Shown here in pieces: positions 7,173 to 15,391 of a DNA stretch of 30,240 nt. Position numbers and translations under genes: made by a program. The stretch is from Polychytrium aggregatum (taxonomy: Eukaryota > Chytridiomycota > Chytridiomycetes > Polychytriales): contig NW_026516496.1 in the NCBI RefSeq assembly GCF_025602895.1, positions 1 through 30,240 on the forward strand, read 5' to 3'. Position 1 is the first letter of the stretch; every line of letters begins with the position of its first letter. The notes below the pieces were generated by a model. The model did not search any database and was not told where the DNA came from. It was given only the letters and a program-made list of their open reading frames with translations.

Positions 7173-10100
7173 CGATACGAACATCTTCCCCCTCTGACTC
7201 GTCACTATCGGACGATAAGCTTCTTCTTCCGGCCACTCTTATCGTCATGAGTCTTTCTGGCCCGGTCTCCATCTCCCTTTCTGTTTTTATTGATGATGGA
7301 TGTTCCGCTCTTGCCCTCATTGATCCTGCCTTTGCCGATCTCCATAAACTCTCTCTTATCCCTCTTTCTACTCCTTACTCCGTTTCCCTTGCTGATGGTT
7401 CTTCGGCCGGTTTCATTCGTTTCCAAACCGCGCCTTTGACTCTGACCATTGGTTCCCACACCGAGTCGATTTCTTTTCTTGTGACTCGACTCTCCACCAC
7501 TCCCATCACTCTTGGTCTTCCCTGGATGCGCTTGCATAATCCAGTTGTTAATTGGAAGTCCCTCTCCCTTTCATTCTCCGATCCCTCTTGCCTTGCTGAT
7601 GGACACATCCTCGCGGATGTCTCTGCTTCTTCCTTGGACACTCCGTCCGCTTCCGGCTCCTCGCCTCCCCCTTCGGGTACTTCGCCTTTGACTCCTCCTC
7701 CCTCCGGTCCTTCCCTTACACCGGTTCCCTCCTTTGGCACTTCGCCTTCCCTTTCTTCCCGCCTTGACTCTGCTTCGCTTTCTGAAGAGCCAACGGCTTT
7801 ATCTTCACCCGACATTGAGCTCGTTAATGCGGCGAGTCTTCTCCGTCTTGCACGGGAAGACAAGCTCGACATTTTCGCTGCCCAAATGGATATCCGTCCT
7901 CCTTCGCCGGAGACGTATCCTACGGTGTCGATAAGGTCCGTGCTCACGACGAAGGTGTATGCCGAGTCTGGCACCCCTGTTGACTCTCGAGGCGTCCCAC
8001 TCAAATACAATGAGTTTGGCGACGTTTTCAGCCTCAAGTCTGACCCTCCTTCTTCCTTGCCTCCTCATCGTCCGTATGACTTGTCCATTGAGTTTGTACG
8101 GACCGAGGATGGAAAGGAACCTCGTTTGCCAAAGCCGGGGAAAGTCTATCCTTTGTCCCCGGCCGAGGAATCTGCTCTTTCGGAGTATCTGACCAACGCC
8201 CTCGCACGTGGTTGGATCTCCAAATCCTCTTCTCCCGTTGGTGCTCCCTGCTTCTTCGTGAAGAAGCCCAATGGTGGTCTTCGCCTTTGCGTCGACTACC
8301 GAGGCCTCAATGCCATCACGAAGAAGAACCGTTACCCACTTCCCCTCTTCCAGGATCTTCTGGATAAACTTTCTTCTGCCCGCGTCTTCTCACACCTCGA
8401 CCTTCCTGATGCTTACCACTTGGTTCGTGTCAAGAAGGGCGATGAGTGGAAGACTGCTTTTGTTTGCAAATCTGGCTCATTTGAGTACAATGTTATCCCC
8501 TTTGGTCTTTCGAATGCCCCCGCTGCTTTTCAGTTTTTTATGAACGACATCTTCTCGGACCTCCTTGGTGTCTGTGTTGTCATTTATCTTGACGACATCC
8601 TGATCTTCTCAAAAGATCCCCAGGAGCATGAGGAGCATGTTAAGCTTGTTCTCTCTCGCCTTCGTGAACACTCCCTTAAGGTCAATCCGGCCAAGTGTTC
8701 TTTTGACCTTTCTGAAGTTGACTTTCTCGGCATGATCATTTCTGCCGATGGCATCAAAATGGACCCTGCCAAGGTCGAGGCCGTTTCCCTTTGGCCTGTT
8801 CCCTCTTCTGCTCGCGATATCCAAGTCTTTATTGGTTTCGCAAACTTTTACCGCCGCTTCGTCAAGGACTTTTCCGCACTTGCTCGTCCTTTGACTTCCC
8901 TCACTACCAAATCCTCCACCTTCTCTTGGTCTCCCGAGGCCCAAGAGGCTTTTGATTCTCTTAAACTTTCCTTCACTTCCGCACCTATTCTTCGATACTT
9001 TGATTTCTCTAAACCCGCTGTCATCGAGCCCGATGCTTCTGACTTTGCTTTGGGTGCCGTCCTTTCTCAGTTTGACCCTGACGGCGCTCTTCACCCCGTT
9101 GCTTTTCACTCTCGGCAATTCCGTCCCGCCGAGGTGAATTATGACACTCACGACAAAGAGCTCCTCGCCATTGTCGATTCCTTTACCGCCTGGCGTCATT
9201 ACTTGATGGCTGCCGACCCTGATATTCCCACTCTTGTTTTCTCTGATCATCAGAACCTTACCCGGTTCACTGCCGCTTCTCAACTTTCTCGCCGCCAGTT
9301 CCGGTGGGCCCAATTCCTTTCTGACTTTGCTTTTCGCATTTACCACCGCCCTGGTCGTCTCAACACCAAAGCCGATGCTCTCAGTCGCCGTTCTGACTTT
9401 GAGATAAAGCCTGGTGACTCCCTCCACTCCACCAACTTCCTTCAGCTGTTCGAGTCTATTTCTCTCGACAGCATCACTGTTATCGGCTCGAATCCCGACT
9501 TTCTTTCCGAGATTCGAGCTGCCACCCTTTCTTGTTCCCTCCTTTCTGACTTTAACGCCAAACGTCTTGATGGCGATTACTCCTTCCGTGACGGTCTCCT
9601 TTACTTTAAAGACCTGATCGTTGTCCCTTCCCCCGAGCTCCAGCTCAAAGTGTTTGAGCAACGTCACTGCTCCGCTGCCGCTGGTCACTTTGGTCTTGCC
9701 AAGACCGTTGAGCTCGTCTCCCGGGACTTTCACTGGCCCCGGCTTCGTAAGTCTGTGCGTCGCTTCATTGCTAATTGTGAAGCGTGCCAGCGAGCCAAGC
9801 CGTCCCGTCACTCCCCTTATGGTTTACTTCATCCTCTCCCCGTTCCTTCCGAACGTTGGTGGGACCTGTCGATGGACTTCATCACGGATCTCCCACCTTC
9901 GAACGGTTTTGACTCGATCTTCGTGGTTAAGGACCGCCTGTCCAAACAAGCACACTTTGTGCCCACCACGAAGACGGTTACAGGCGAGCAAACCGCCGAA
10001 CTCTTCCTCTCCCACATCTTCCGCTTGCATGGTTGTCCCCGGTCTATTGTTTCGGACCGAGGAACTCAGTTTACTTCGGCCTTCTGGAGGCGCTTCAATG

Positions 10101-10942
10101 AGCTTCTGAAGACGAAGATTTCCCTTTCTTCTGCCTTCCACCCCGAGACCGACGGTTCGACCGAGGTTCTCAACCAGGTCATCGAGCAGTATTTGCGTAT
10201 CCATTGCAATTACCTGCAAGACGACTGGACCCTTCACCTTCCCCTTGCCGAGTTCACTTACAACAACTCGGAAAACACCTCCACTGGCATGACTCCCTTC
10301 TTTGCAGTCCATGGCCATCACCCCATTTTCGATCCCTCTATCATTCGTGATCCCTCTGTTGTGCCCTCTGCCGAAGAACGTGTCGACCGACTTCAGACCG
10401 TTCTCGAGGATCTCAAGGCCAACCTCCGGGTTGCCCAAGAGTCCTACACTGTGCAGGCCAACAAATCCCGTCTCCCCACTCCCGACATCTCCGTTGGCGA
10501 CCTCGTTTTTCTGGATCGTCGCCACATTCGCACCCTTCGTCCCTCCAACAAGCTTGACCAGAAAAAGCTTGGCCCCTTTAAAGTTCTTCGCCGCATCAAC
10601 CCCGTTGCCTTTGAGCTTAAACTCCCTTCCACACTTAAAGTTCACCCCGTTTTCCATGTATCCCTCCTTGAACCCCGAACGAAGGACATTGTTCCCGAGT
10701 TCACCCAACCAGAACCACCTCCCATTCTTGTTAACTCCCAGGAAGAGTTTGAGGTCGAGACTGTTCTCGATTCTCGGCTCTTCCGTGGTCGCTTACAGTA
10801 CTTGGTTCAGTGGAAGGGCTATTCCGAGACTGACCGGTCTTGGGAGCCCGCTGCCAATGTTTCCCACGCCACTGATCTTGTTGCTGACTTCCACCTTCGC
10901 TATCCCTCAAAGCCGAAGGCGACGTCCGGAGTTCGTCGCTAA
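7121..10942 (+). CDS. pol: Element B Pol: protease, RT, RNase H, integrase, chromodomain (via -1 frameshift)
   Basis: This one open frame of about 1,270 codons lies in the -1 phase of gag. The protease motif is at 7292-7300 and reads Asp-Asp-Gly rather than DSG/DTG, followed by Cys. RT carries LPPHRPYD, VDYRGLNAIT and YIYLDD-type residues (YLDD 8585-8596). RNase H has EPDASDFALGAVLSQ and YDTHDKELLAI. Integrase has the HHCC zinc module (H-C pair near 9664-9790) and catalytic D 9875, D 10055, E 10163, a D-x35-E spacing. GPF (KKLGPFKV) and HPVFHVSLLEP precede a C-terminal chromodomain (EVETVLDSRLFRGRLQY...WKGY, ~10747-10900), which in chromoviruses targets integration to marked chromatin. TAA at 10940-10942 starts the polypurine tract. 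The frame is intact, so the element may be active. Confidence 0.93.
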   Translation, partial: KCPQPSSTSQVSEVVCSAIRTSSPSDSSLSDDKLLLPATLIVMSLSGPVSISLSVFIDDGCSALALIDPAFADLHKLSLIPLSTPYSVSLADGSSAGFIRFQTAPLTLTIGSHTESISFLVTRLSTTPITLGLPWMRLHNPVVNWKSLSLSFSDPSCLADGHILADVSASSLDTPSASGSSPPPSGTSPLTPPPSGPSLTPVPSFGTSPSLSSRLDSASLSEEPTALSSPDIELVNAASLLRLAREDKLDIFAAQMDIRPPSPETYPTVSIRSVLTTKVYAESGTPVDSRGVPLKYNEFGDVFSLKSDPPSSLPPHRPYDLSIEFVRTEDGKEPRLPKPGKVYPLSPAEESALSEYLTNALARGWISKSSSPVGAPCFFVKKPNGGLRLCVDYRGLNAITKKNRYPLPLFQDLLDKLSSARVFSHLDLPDAYHLVRVKKGDEWKTAFVCKSGSFEYNVIPFGLSNAPAAFQFFMNDIFSDLLGVCVVIYLDDILIFSKDPQEHEEHVKLVLSRLREHSLKVNPAKCSFDLSEVDFLGMIISADGIKMDPAKVEAVSLWPVPSSARDIQVFIGFANFYRRFVKDFSALARPLTSLTTKSSTFSWSPEAQEAFDSLKLSFTSAPILRYFDFSKPAVIEPDASDFALGAVLSQFDPDGALHPVAFHSRQFRPAEVNYDTHDKELLAIVDSFTAWRHYLMAADPDIPTLVFSDHQNLTRFTAASQLSRRQFRWAQFLSDFAFRIYHRPGRLNTKADALSRRSDFEIKPGDSLHSTNFLQLFESISLDSITVIGSNPDFLSEIRAATLSCSLLSDFNAKRLDGDYSFRDGLLYFKDLIVVPSPELQLKVFEQRHCSAAAGHFGLAKTVELVSRDFHWPRLRKSVRRFIANCEACQRAKPSRHSPYGLLHPLPVPSERWWDLSMDFITDLPPSNGFDSIFVVKDRLSKQAHFVPTTKTVTGEQTAELFLSHIFRLHGCPRSIVSDRGTQFTSAFWRRFNELLKTKISLSSAFHPETDGSTEVLNQVIEQYLRIHCNYLQDDWTLHLPLAEFTYNNSENTSTGMTPFFAVHGHHPIFDPSIIRDPSVVPSAEERVDRLQTVLEDLKANLRVAQESYTVQANKSRLPTPDISVGDLVFLDRRHIRTLRPSNKLDQKKLGPFKVLRRINPVAFELKLPSTLKVHPVFHVSLLEPRTKDIVPEFTQPEPPPILVNSQEEFEVETVLDSRLFRGRLQYLVQWKGYSETDRSWEPAANVSHATDLVADFHLRYPSKPKATSGVRR

Positions 10943-10951
10943 GGAAGGGGA
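10941..10951 (+). promoter_or_regulatory. Polypurine tract of B
   Basis: AAGGAAGGGGA lies just before the 3' LTR (10955), where plus-strand DNA synthesis is primed. It begins inside the pol stop codon. Confidence 0.75.
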
Positions 10952-10954
10952 TGA

Positions 10955-11745
10955 TGTTAGGGATAGCTCCTGCTTGTTCTCCACTTTAACTGCACACTTG
11001 GCTATTCTTTTGCCTTTCTGTTTGTTTGTGTGTAGCCTTGCAGTTCCCCTCCGATTTTCCGCCTTTTGCCTGTCTTTTCCGCTCCTTCCGCACTTCCGTT
11101 TTCCCGTGCTGCTCCGCTTCCTTTGTCTTCTTCGCACGCGCCGGTTTGTTTGTGCACGCGCCTTGCTGCGATTGGTTGCAATTCGGCTGCCGGTCATGTG
11201 TCCCCCCACCGGTGACTCATGACCTGCCTGACCGCCCCGATCTCTTGTTCATCTCGCATGCATTTGCCCCAACCTTATACTTGACCAATCCGCTTCTTGG
11301 ACGTTGAGTCACATTGCTTCGCCTTTGCACGTTTCTCCTGCCAGGTGCTTCGCTTTTGCTTGCGCCTCTCTCGCTTTGGTTCTCTGCCTGTCTCGGTGGT
11401 CCTTCTCGGCCCTCGTTCGTGCATCGCCCCCTTCGCCCTGCTCGATCGCCCACTTTTCCCTCCCTTGGCCGCCCTTCGCTGCCAAGTCCGGACTTGTCTA
11501 TAAATAGCCTGACCCCCGCGATGTGTAGTCGAACCTTAGCGTTCAAAATAGGACTAAATAAAGTGCCTTCTACTTTATTCTCTGAGTGTTCCTCACGTCT
11601 CATTTCGAGACTAGTCTTATCTTGAACGGATCTTTGCTTCCCTCGCTCCCTCTCCGAGTCCACTTCGGACTTTACCCTTGCCTTCCCTGAGCTCACTTCG
11701 AGCTCACTTCTTCTTTTGCCGTTGAGTCCCCTTTGGACTCTAACA
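10955..11745 (+). repeat. 3' LTR of B
   Basis: This 791-bp copy looks identical to 5339-6129, implying recent insertion or gene conversion. It is followed at once by the right copy of the GCTAG duplication. Confidence 0.95.
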
Positions 11746-13473
11746 GCTAGCCGCAACCCTGGTGCCGAAGCTGGTACCGAACCAAAGTCTTGTGTTTCGT
11801 CTGTTCGTCGTTGCTCGTTGGTTGTTCCCGTCGCTGTTCGTCTTCCTTCTGGTGATTCTCTGTCGTGCGAAGGACTTGTCGATTCTGGTGCCTCTGGCAA
11901 CTTTATCGACGAGGACTTTGTTGCTCGACACTCTGTCCCCACCTGCTCCAAGGCTTCGCCCTTGGCAGTGGAAGGCGTGGATGGTAAGCCGCTGTCGTCT
12001 GGCCCCATCCTCCGCGAGACTGCTCCACTCGAGGTGATTCTCGGGGACGTCTCGCAACGCCTTCGGTTCGATGTGATCAGGTCTCCACATCAACCACTTA
12101 TCCTTGGCTTTCCTTGGTTGCGCACCGCCGAGCCCAAGATTGTCTGGTCTCGCGGTCTTCTTTGTCTCCCTCCTTCTGTTGATTCCGACCCCTCTCCATG
12201 CACCTCTTCCCTTTCGTCTTGTAAAATTCCTTCCAATGTCACTCCCCTTCTTGATGATTCCACTCCTTTGATTGATCTAAGCTCCTCTCCTACGCTCCCA
12301 CCTTCGTCTTCCCCTTCTTGTCTTGTTCCTCCCGAACCCCTTCGCTCTTCCCAAACCCCTTCTCCTGCTGTCAGTTCTCTTTCCCTCCTTGATGTACCTC
12401 CTCCTGTTGTTTGTTCTTCGGACATTGTTCAGAATAAAGTAACCGTCGAACATTATTCTGACCTTGTCCACGCCCCTCCTCTCAGCTCGGACGCTCCTCT
12501 CCGCGTCTGCAGCATTGATTACCGCTCGATGCGCGAGTCTCTGGATGCATGCAGGCATGGAACGCAACCCCTGACCATCTTTCAGGTCCATGTCCTGCCC
12601 ACTGACGAGCCGAGCACTGCGACTGTCGAAGTGCCTGCGGAGTACAAGGACTTCCTGTCTGTTTTCTCTAAACAGGAAGCTGACTCCTTGCCTCCGCATC
12701 GCCCTTACGACTGCCCCATTGACTTGGAGCCGGGCAAGTCGCCAAAGTTCGGGCCTCTGTACTCACTGTCCGAGCCCGAACTTCACGCTCTGCGTGACTA
12801 TCTCGACGAGAATCTTGCCAAGGGATTCGTTCGTCCTTCGTCGTCCCCAGCAGGCTCGCCAATCCTCTTCGTCAAGAAGAAGGACGGCTCACTTCGTCTT
12901 TGCGTTGACTACCGCGCACTGAACGGTATCACGGTAAAGAACCGTTACCCTTTACCGCTGATCGGCGAGCTGCTGGACCGACTTCGAGGCGCGAAGGTGT
13001 TCACTAAGCTGGACCTTCGTGGAGCCTACAATCTGCTGCGCATCCGCTCCGGGGACGAGTGGAAGACAGCTTTCCGTACTCGATATGGGCACTTCGAGTA
13101 CTTGGTGATGCCCTTTGGGCTCACCAACGCGCCAGCGACGTTCCAGCACTTCATCAACGACGTCCTGCGCACCGAGTTGGACCAGTTCGCAATTGCGTAT
13201 CTTGACGATATCTTGATCTACAGTGCTGACCCGTCGCAGCATGTAGAGCACGTCAAGCAGGTCCTCTCGAAGCTCCGAGCTGCAAAGCTGTATTGCAAGC
13301 TGGAGAAGTGCGAGTTCTCCAAAACCTCGGTCTCGTTCCTTGGTTTCATGGTCTCGCCCGAGGGCATCGGTATGGAGCGATCCAAGCTCTCTGCGATCTT
13401 GGATTGGCCCATACCGCGCAACATCTCGGATCTTCGATCCTTTGTCGGGTTTGCGAACTTCTATCGACGCTTC
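11746..13473 (+). pseudogene. pol: Element A pol, segment 2: protease and reverse transcriptase, cut by C
   Basis: Resuming in phase after B, this segment of about 575 codons holds the protease (DSGAS at 11881-11895, then FIDEDFV and the downstream ILGFPWL flap region) and most of the RT: LPPHRPYDCPIDL, KKKDGSLRLCVDYRALN, KLDLRGAYNLLRI, MPFGLTNAPATFQ and the catalytic YLDD at 13198-13209. The C insertion follows FVGFANFYRRF, at the RT-RNase H connection. All catalytic residues are present and no stop occurs before the insertion. Any run-on into the C LTR is accidental. Confidence 0.9.
13469..13473 (+). repeat. Target-site duplication of C (left copy; right copy 19816-19820)
   Basis: GCTTC precedes the TGTCA start of C and follows its TGACA end. 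Joining across it restores the pol frame of A (...RRF then IDGYAK). Confidence 0.95.
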
Positions 13474-14054
13474 TGTCATGAACACCCTCTGCCTTTGCCC
13501 TCTTCCTTCCTTTGCCTTTGCCCTTTCCTTTCTGTTTGCCTGCCTTAGCGCTTTCCCTTCCTTCTGTTTGTTTGTTTCCCGCGCTGTGCTGCCTTGTTGT
13601 CTTCCCGCCAGCACGCGCGCTGTCTGTGTTCCGTTCCCGCTTCCTTGCTGTTGGTCGTGGGTTACGCCCACGACGCCGCCTCGACGCCGCCTGACGCCTT
13701 GGCGCCGCCATGCCGCCGCCACTGACGCCCGCTGACTCACGGATCCCGAGTCACGGCCGCCACCTGCTTCGCTCGCTGCTTCGCCCTCCCCGCCGCTGCT
13801 TCGCTCCTGCCCCCTCGCTCTGCAACGTCGATCCTTGGCGCTCGCATAAATAGCCCTCCGACCAGCCTCTGTCTTTTGCCTTCGTCTTGCCACTTTGTAT
13901 TTTTAGTATCCTAAGCCTTGGATCTAGAATAAAACTTTGGCTTCACACTTGACACTCTGTGTCCCAGTCCAGTCCCCGCTCCTCTCCCTACGTTCGAGTC
14001 TTGCATTAGGACTCTTGCGCGCTTCCCTGCTTGCCCCGTTGTCCAGTCTTGACA
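13474..14054 (+). repeat. 5' LTR of C
   Basis: The 581-bp LTR starts TGTCA and ends TGACA, a perfect 5-bp inverted terminus. It contains CATAAATA (13845-13852) as a TATA-like box, the self-primer complement at 13884-13892 and AATAAA at 13928-13933. The left half is rich in CTTTGCC and CTTCC pyrimidine words. Confidence 0.94.
13845..13933 (+). promoter_or_regulatory. LTR promoter of C: TATA-like box, self-primer/R start, poly(A) signal
   Basis: CATAAATA at 13845-13852 is followed 39 nt later by GTCTTGCCA (13884-13892), complementary to the site after the LTR. The spacing matches A (39) and B (40). AATAAA is at 13928-13933. Confidence 0.6.
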
Positions 14055-14065
14055 CTTGGCAAGAC
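14046..14065 (+). promoter_or_regulatory. Self-priming site of C, with overlapping U5 hairpin
   Basis: TGGCAAGAC (14057-14065) starts two bases after the LTR and is complementary to GTCTTGCCA at 13884-13892. It also starts with TGG, so a tRNA primer is not formally excluded, but the partner at the conserved distance favours self-priming. In addition GTCTTG in the LTR end (14046-14051) can pair with CAAGAC (14060-14065), a local hairpin that would compete with the primer. Confidence 0.62.
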
Positions 14066-14126
14066 CTTCAACAACCCCCCACTTGCCCAGCTTTTGTCCC
14101 CGTTCCCTTCGCTATCTCTTTTACCA

Positions 14127-15365
14127 ATGGCTTCCCCTTCTGGCCTTTCCGAGCCCGAGCTCCAGGCCATCCGTGCGGTCATTATCCAGTCCGCCGAGAA
14201 CGCCCGTTCTCTCCAGGACTTTTCCAAGTTCCTCCACGATCAGGATGATGCGCTCAACCGCATCACCGATCGTATGGACCAGGTCCTGGCTCGCCGTGAA
14301 GAGGATGTCCGCCAAGTTGTCGCCGCCAGTGTCCAGGAGGCCCTCCGCAGCTACCAGGCCCAGCTACCTCCTCCAGTTCCTGCTCCCGCTCCGATCCGTC
14401 GCGCAGGTCGCCCCTACTTCGGCGTACCTGACGACGTCGATGATCCTGCCCAAGACCCCGAGGATCACTCTGCTGGTCGCAACTCTGCCACCAGGCAGAT
14501 AGGTCCTCCCGACCGCTTCTCTGGTAAGGACCCGAGCCGCTGCAATGCCTTCCTCTCGCATTGCAGACTGGCCTTCGTGTCCAACCCTCCCCTCTTCCAG
14601 ACTGAAAGGGATAAGGTGTTTTACGCCTTATCCTATCTCGATGGTACTGCTGCAGACTACATGCAGCCGTACATCGATCAGTTGGAGAGAGACCCCGAGT
14701 GCTCTCCCCCTGCCATCCGTGACTTTGCCGGTTTCTCCGAGTGGCTCCGTGCTGCCTTTGGCCAGGTCCAGCCCACCATCGCCGCTGCTCGCGAGATGGT
14801 CAGGCTTTACCAAGTCACCTCCGCCGCCGCCTATGCCGCCGAGTACCGCCGCCAAGCCGTCCACCTCGTCACTTGGTCCCAAGACCCTCTCATGTTCCAC
14901 TTCGAGAGTGGACTCAAGCCCTCGGTTCAAGATGAACTCTCCCGCCGCTCCTTCGACAACCTCGAAGATCTCATGCAAGCGGCGATCGCCATCGACAACC
15001 GCCAGGAGGACCAACGCTCCCGCCGTCCCAACCACCGCTCCGCTCCTGCTCCTGCTCCTGCTCGTCCGGCTCCTCTCCCTTTCCGTCCGGCTCCTCGTCC
15101 CTTCGCTCCTGCTCCTCCTCCTCGCCCCGCTCAAGCCTTCAACGTTCCCCAGCCCATGGACCTCAGCCAGGCTTCCGCTCGCAGGCTGACCGCCGAGGAC
15201 AAGGCCGCCCTCCGTGCTGCTAATCGTTGCTTTTATTGCAAGCAGGAAGGGCACATTGCCCCTCGCTGCCCCAATAAGGCATCCTCCCGCTTGGCTGCCA
15301 TCGATGCTTCTTTGGCTGTCGTTGATGTGAATAAACTTGACGACCAGGAAAACTTCTCTGCCTAG
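14127..15365 (+). CDS. gag: Element C Gag (capsid plus CCHC zinc knuckle)
   Basis: The ATG at 14127 (ACCAATGG) gives 412 residues; the frame extends upstream into the LTR only without an ATG. Residues ~25-90 form a long helical, partly coiled-coil stretch. A capsid-type domain follows (~135-300; landmarks PPDRFSGKDPSRCNAFLSHC, DKVFYALSYLDG, FHFESGLKPSVQDEL), then a Pro/Ala/Arg-rich linker with repeated APAPAP and RPAP units, PMDLSQ (~355), and a canonical knuckle CFYCKQEGHIAPRC (~378-391). TAG 15363-15365 lies in the stem of the predicted frameshift signal; pol overlaps gag in the -1 frame by only 22 nt. Confidence 0.92.
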   Translation: MASPSGLSEPELQAIRAVIIQSAENARSLQDFSKFLHDQDDALNRITDRMDQVLARREEDVRQVVAASVQEALRSYQAQLPPPVPAPAPIRRAGRPYFGVPDDVDDPAQDPEDHSAGRNSATRQIGPPDRFSGKDPSRCNAFLSHCRLAFVSNPPLFQTERDKVFYALSYLDGTAADYMQPYIDQLERDPECSPPAIRDFAGFSEWLRAAFGQVQPTIAAAREMVRLYQVTSAAAYAAEYRRQAVHLVTWSQDPLMFHFESGLKPSVQDELSRRSFDNLEDLMQAAIAIDNRQEDQRSRRPNHRSAPAPAPARPAPLPFRPAPRPFAPAPPPRPAQAFNVPQPMDLSQASARRLTAEDKAALRAANRCFYCKQEGHIAPRCPNKASSRLAAIDASLAVVDVNKLDDQENFSA

Positions 15366-15391
15366 AAAAGGTCGGAGGAGCTTTCCTAGGC
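15347..15391 (+). promoter_or_regulatory. Predicted -1 ribosomal frameshift signal of C (GGAAAAC plus stem-loop)
   Basis: Gag and pol overlap only between 15341 and 15362, which fixes where a -1 slip must occur. Within it GGAAAAC (15347-15353) is in phase (codons GAA, AAC). After a 6-nt spacer, GCCTAG (15360-15365) pairs with CTAGGC (15386-15391); after one A-C mismatch, AAAG (15367-15370) pairs with CTTT (15381-15384), leaving a 10-nt loop. The heptamer is less canonical than GGGAAAC but resembles the GGA-YYY class known from some plant viruses. Confidence 0.62.

Larger units (their letters stand above)
5339..11745 (+). mobile_element. Element B: complete self-primed Ty3/Gypsy chromodomain element
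   Basis: This 6,407-bp element has two 791-bp LTRs that look identical (5339-6129 and 10955-11745), a GCTAG duplication, intact gag and intact pol, so it appears young and possibly active. It sits in the gag-protease linker of A. A near-identical copy, B', lies in opposite orientation at 21337-27748. Order: LTR, self-priming site, gag, -1 frameshift signal, pol (protease, RT, RNase H, integrase, chromodomain), polypurine tract, LTR. Confidence 0.95.

Noticed and set aside
8609..9811. 400-codon antisense frame inside B pol (and similar ones in A, C and B')
   Set aside because: It mirrors conserved RT/RNase H coding, has no domain, and appears wherever pol has C-ending codons.
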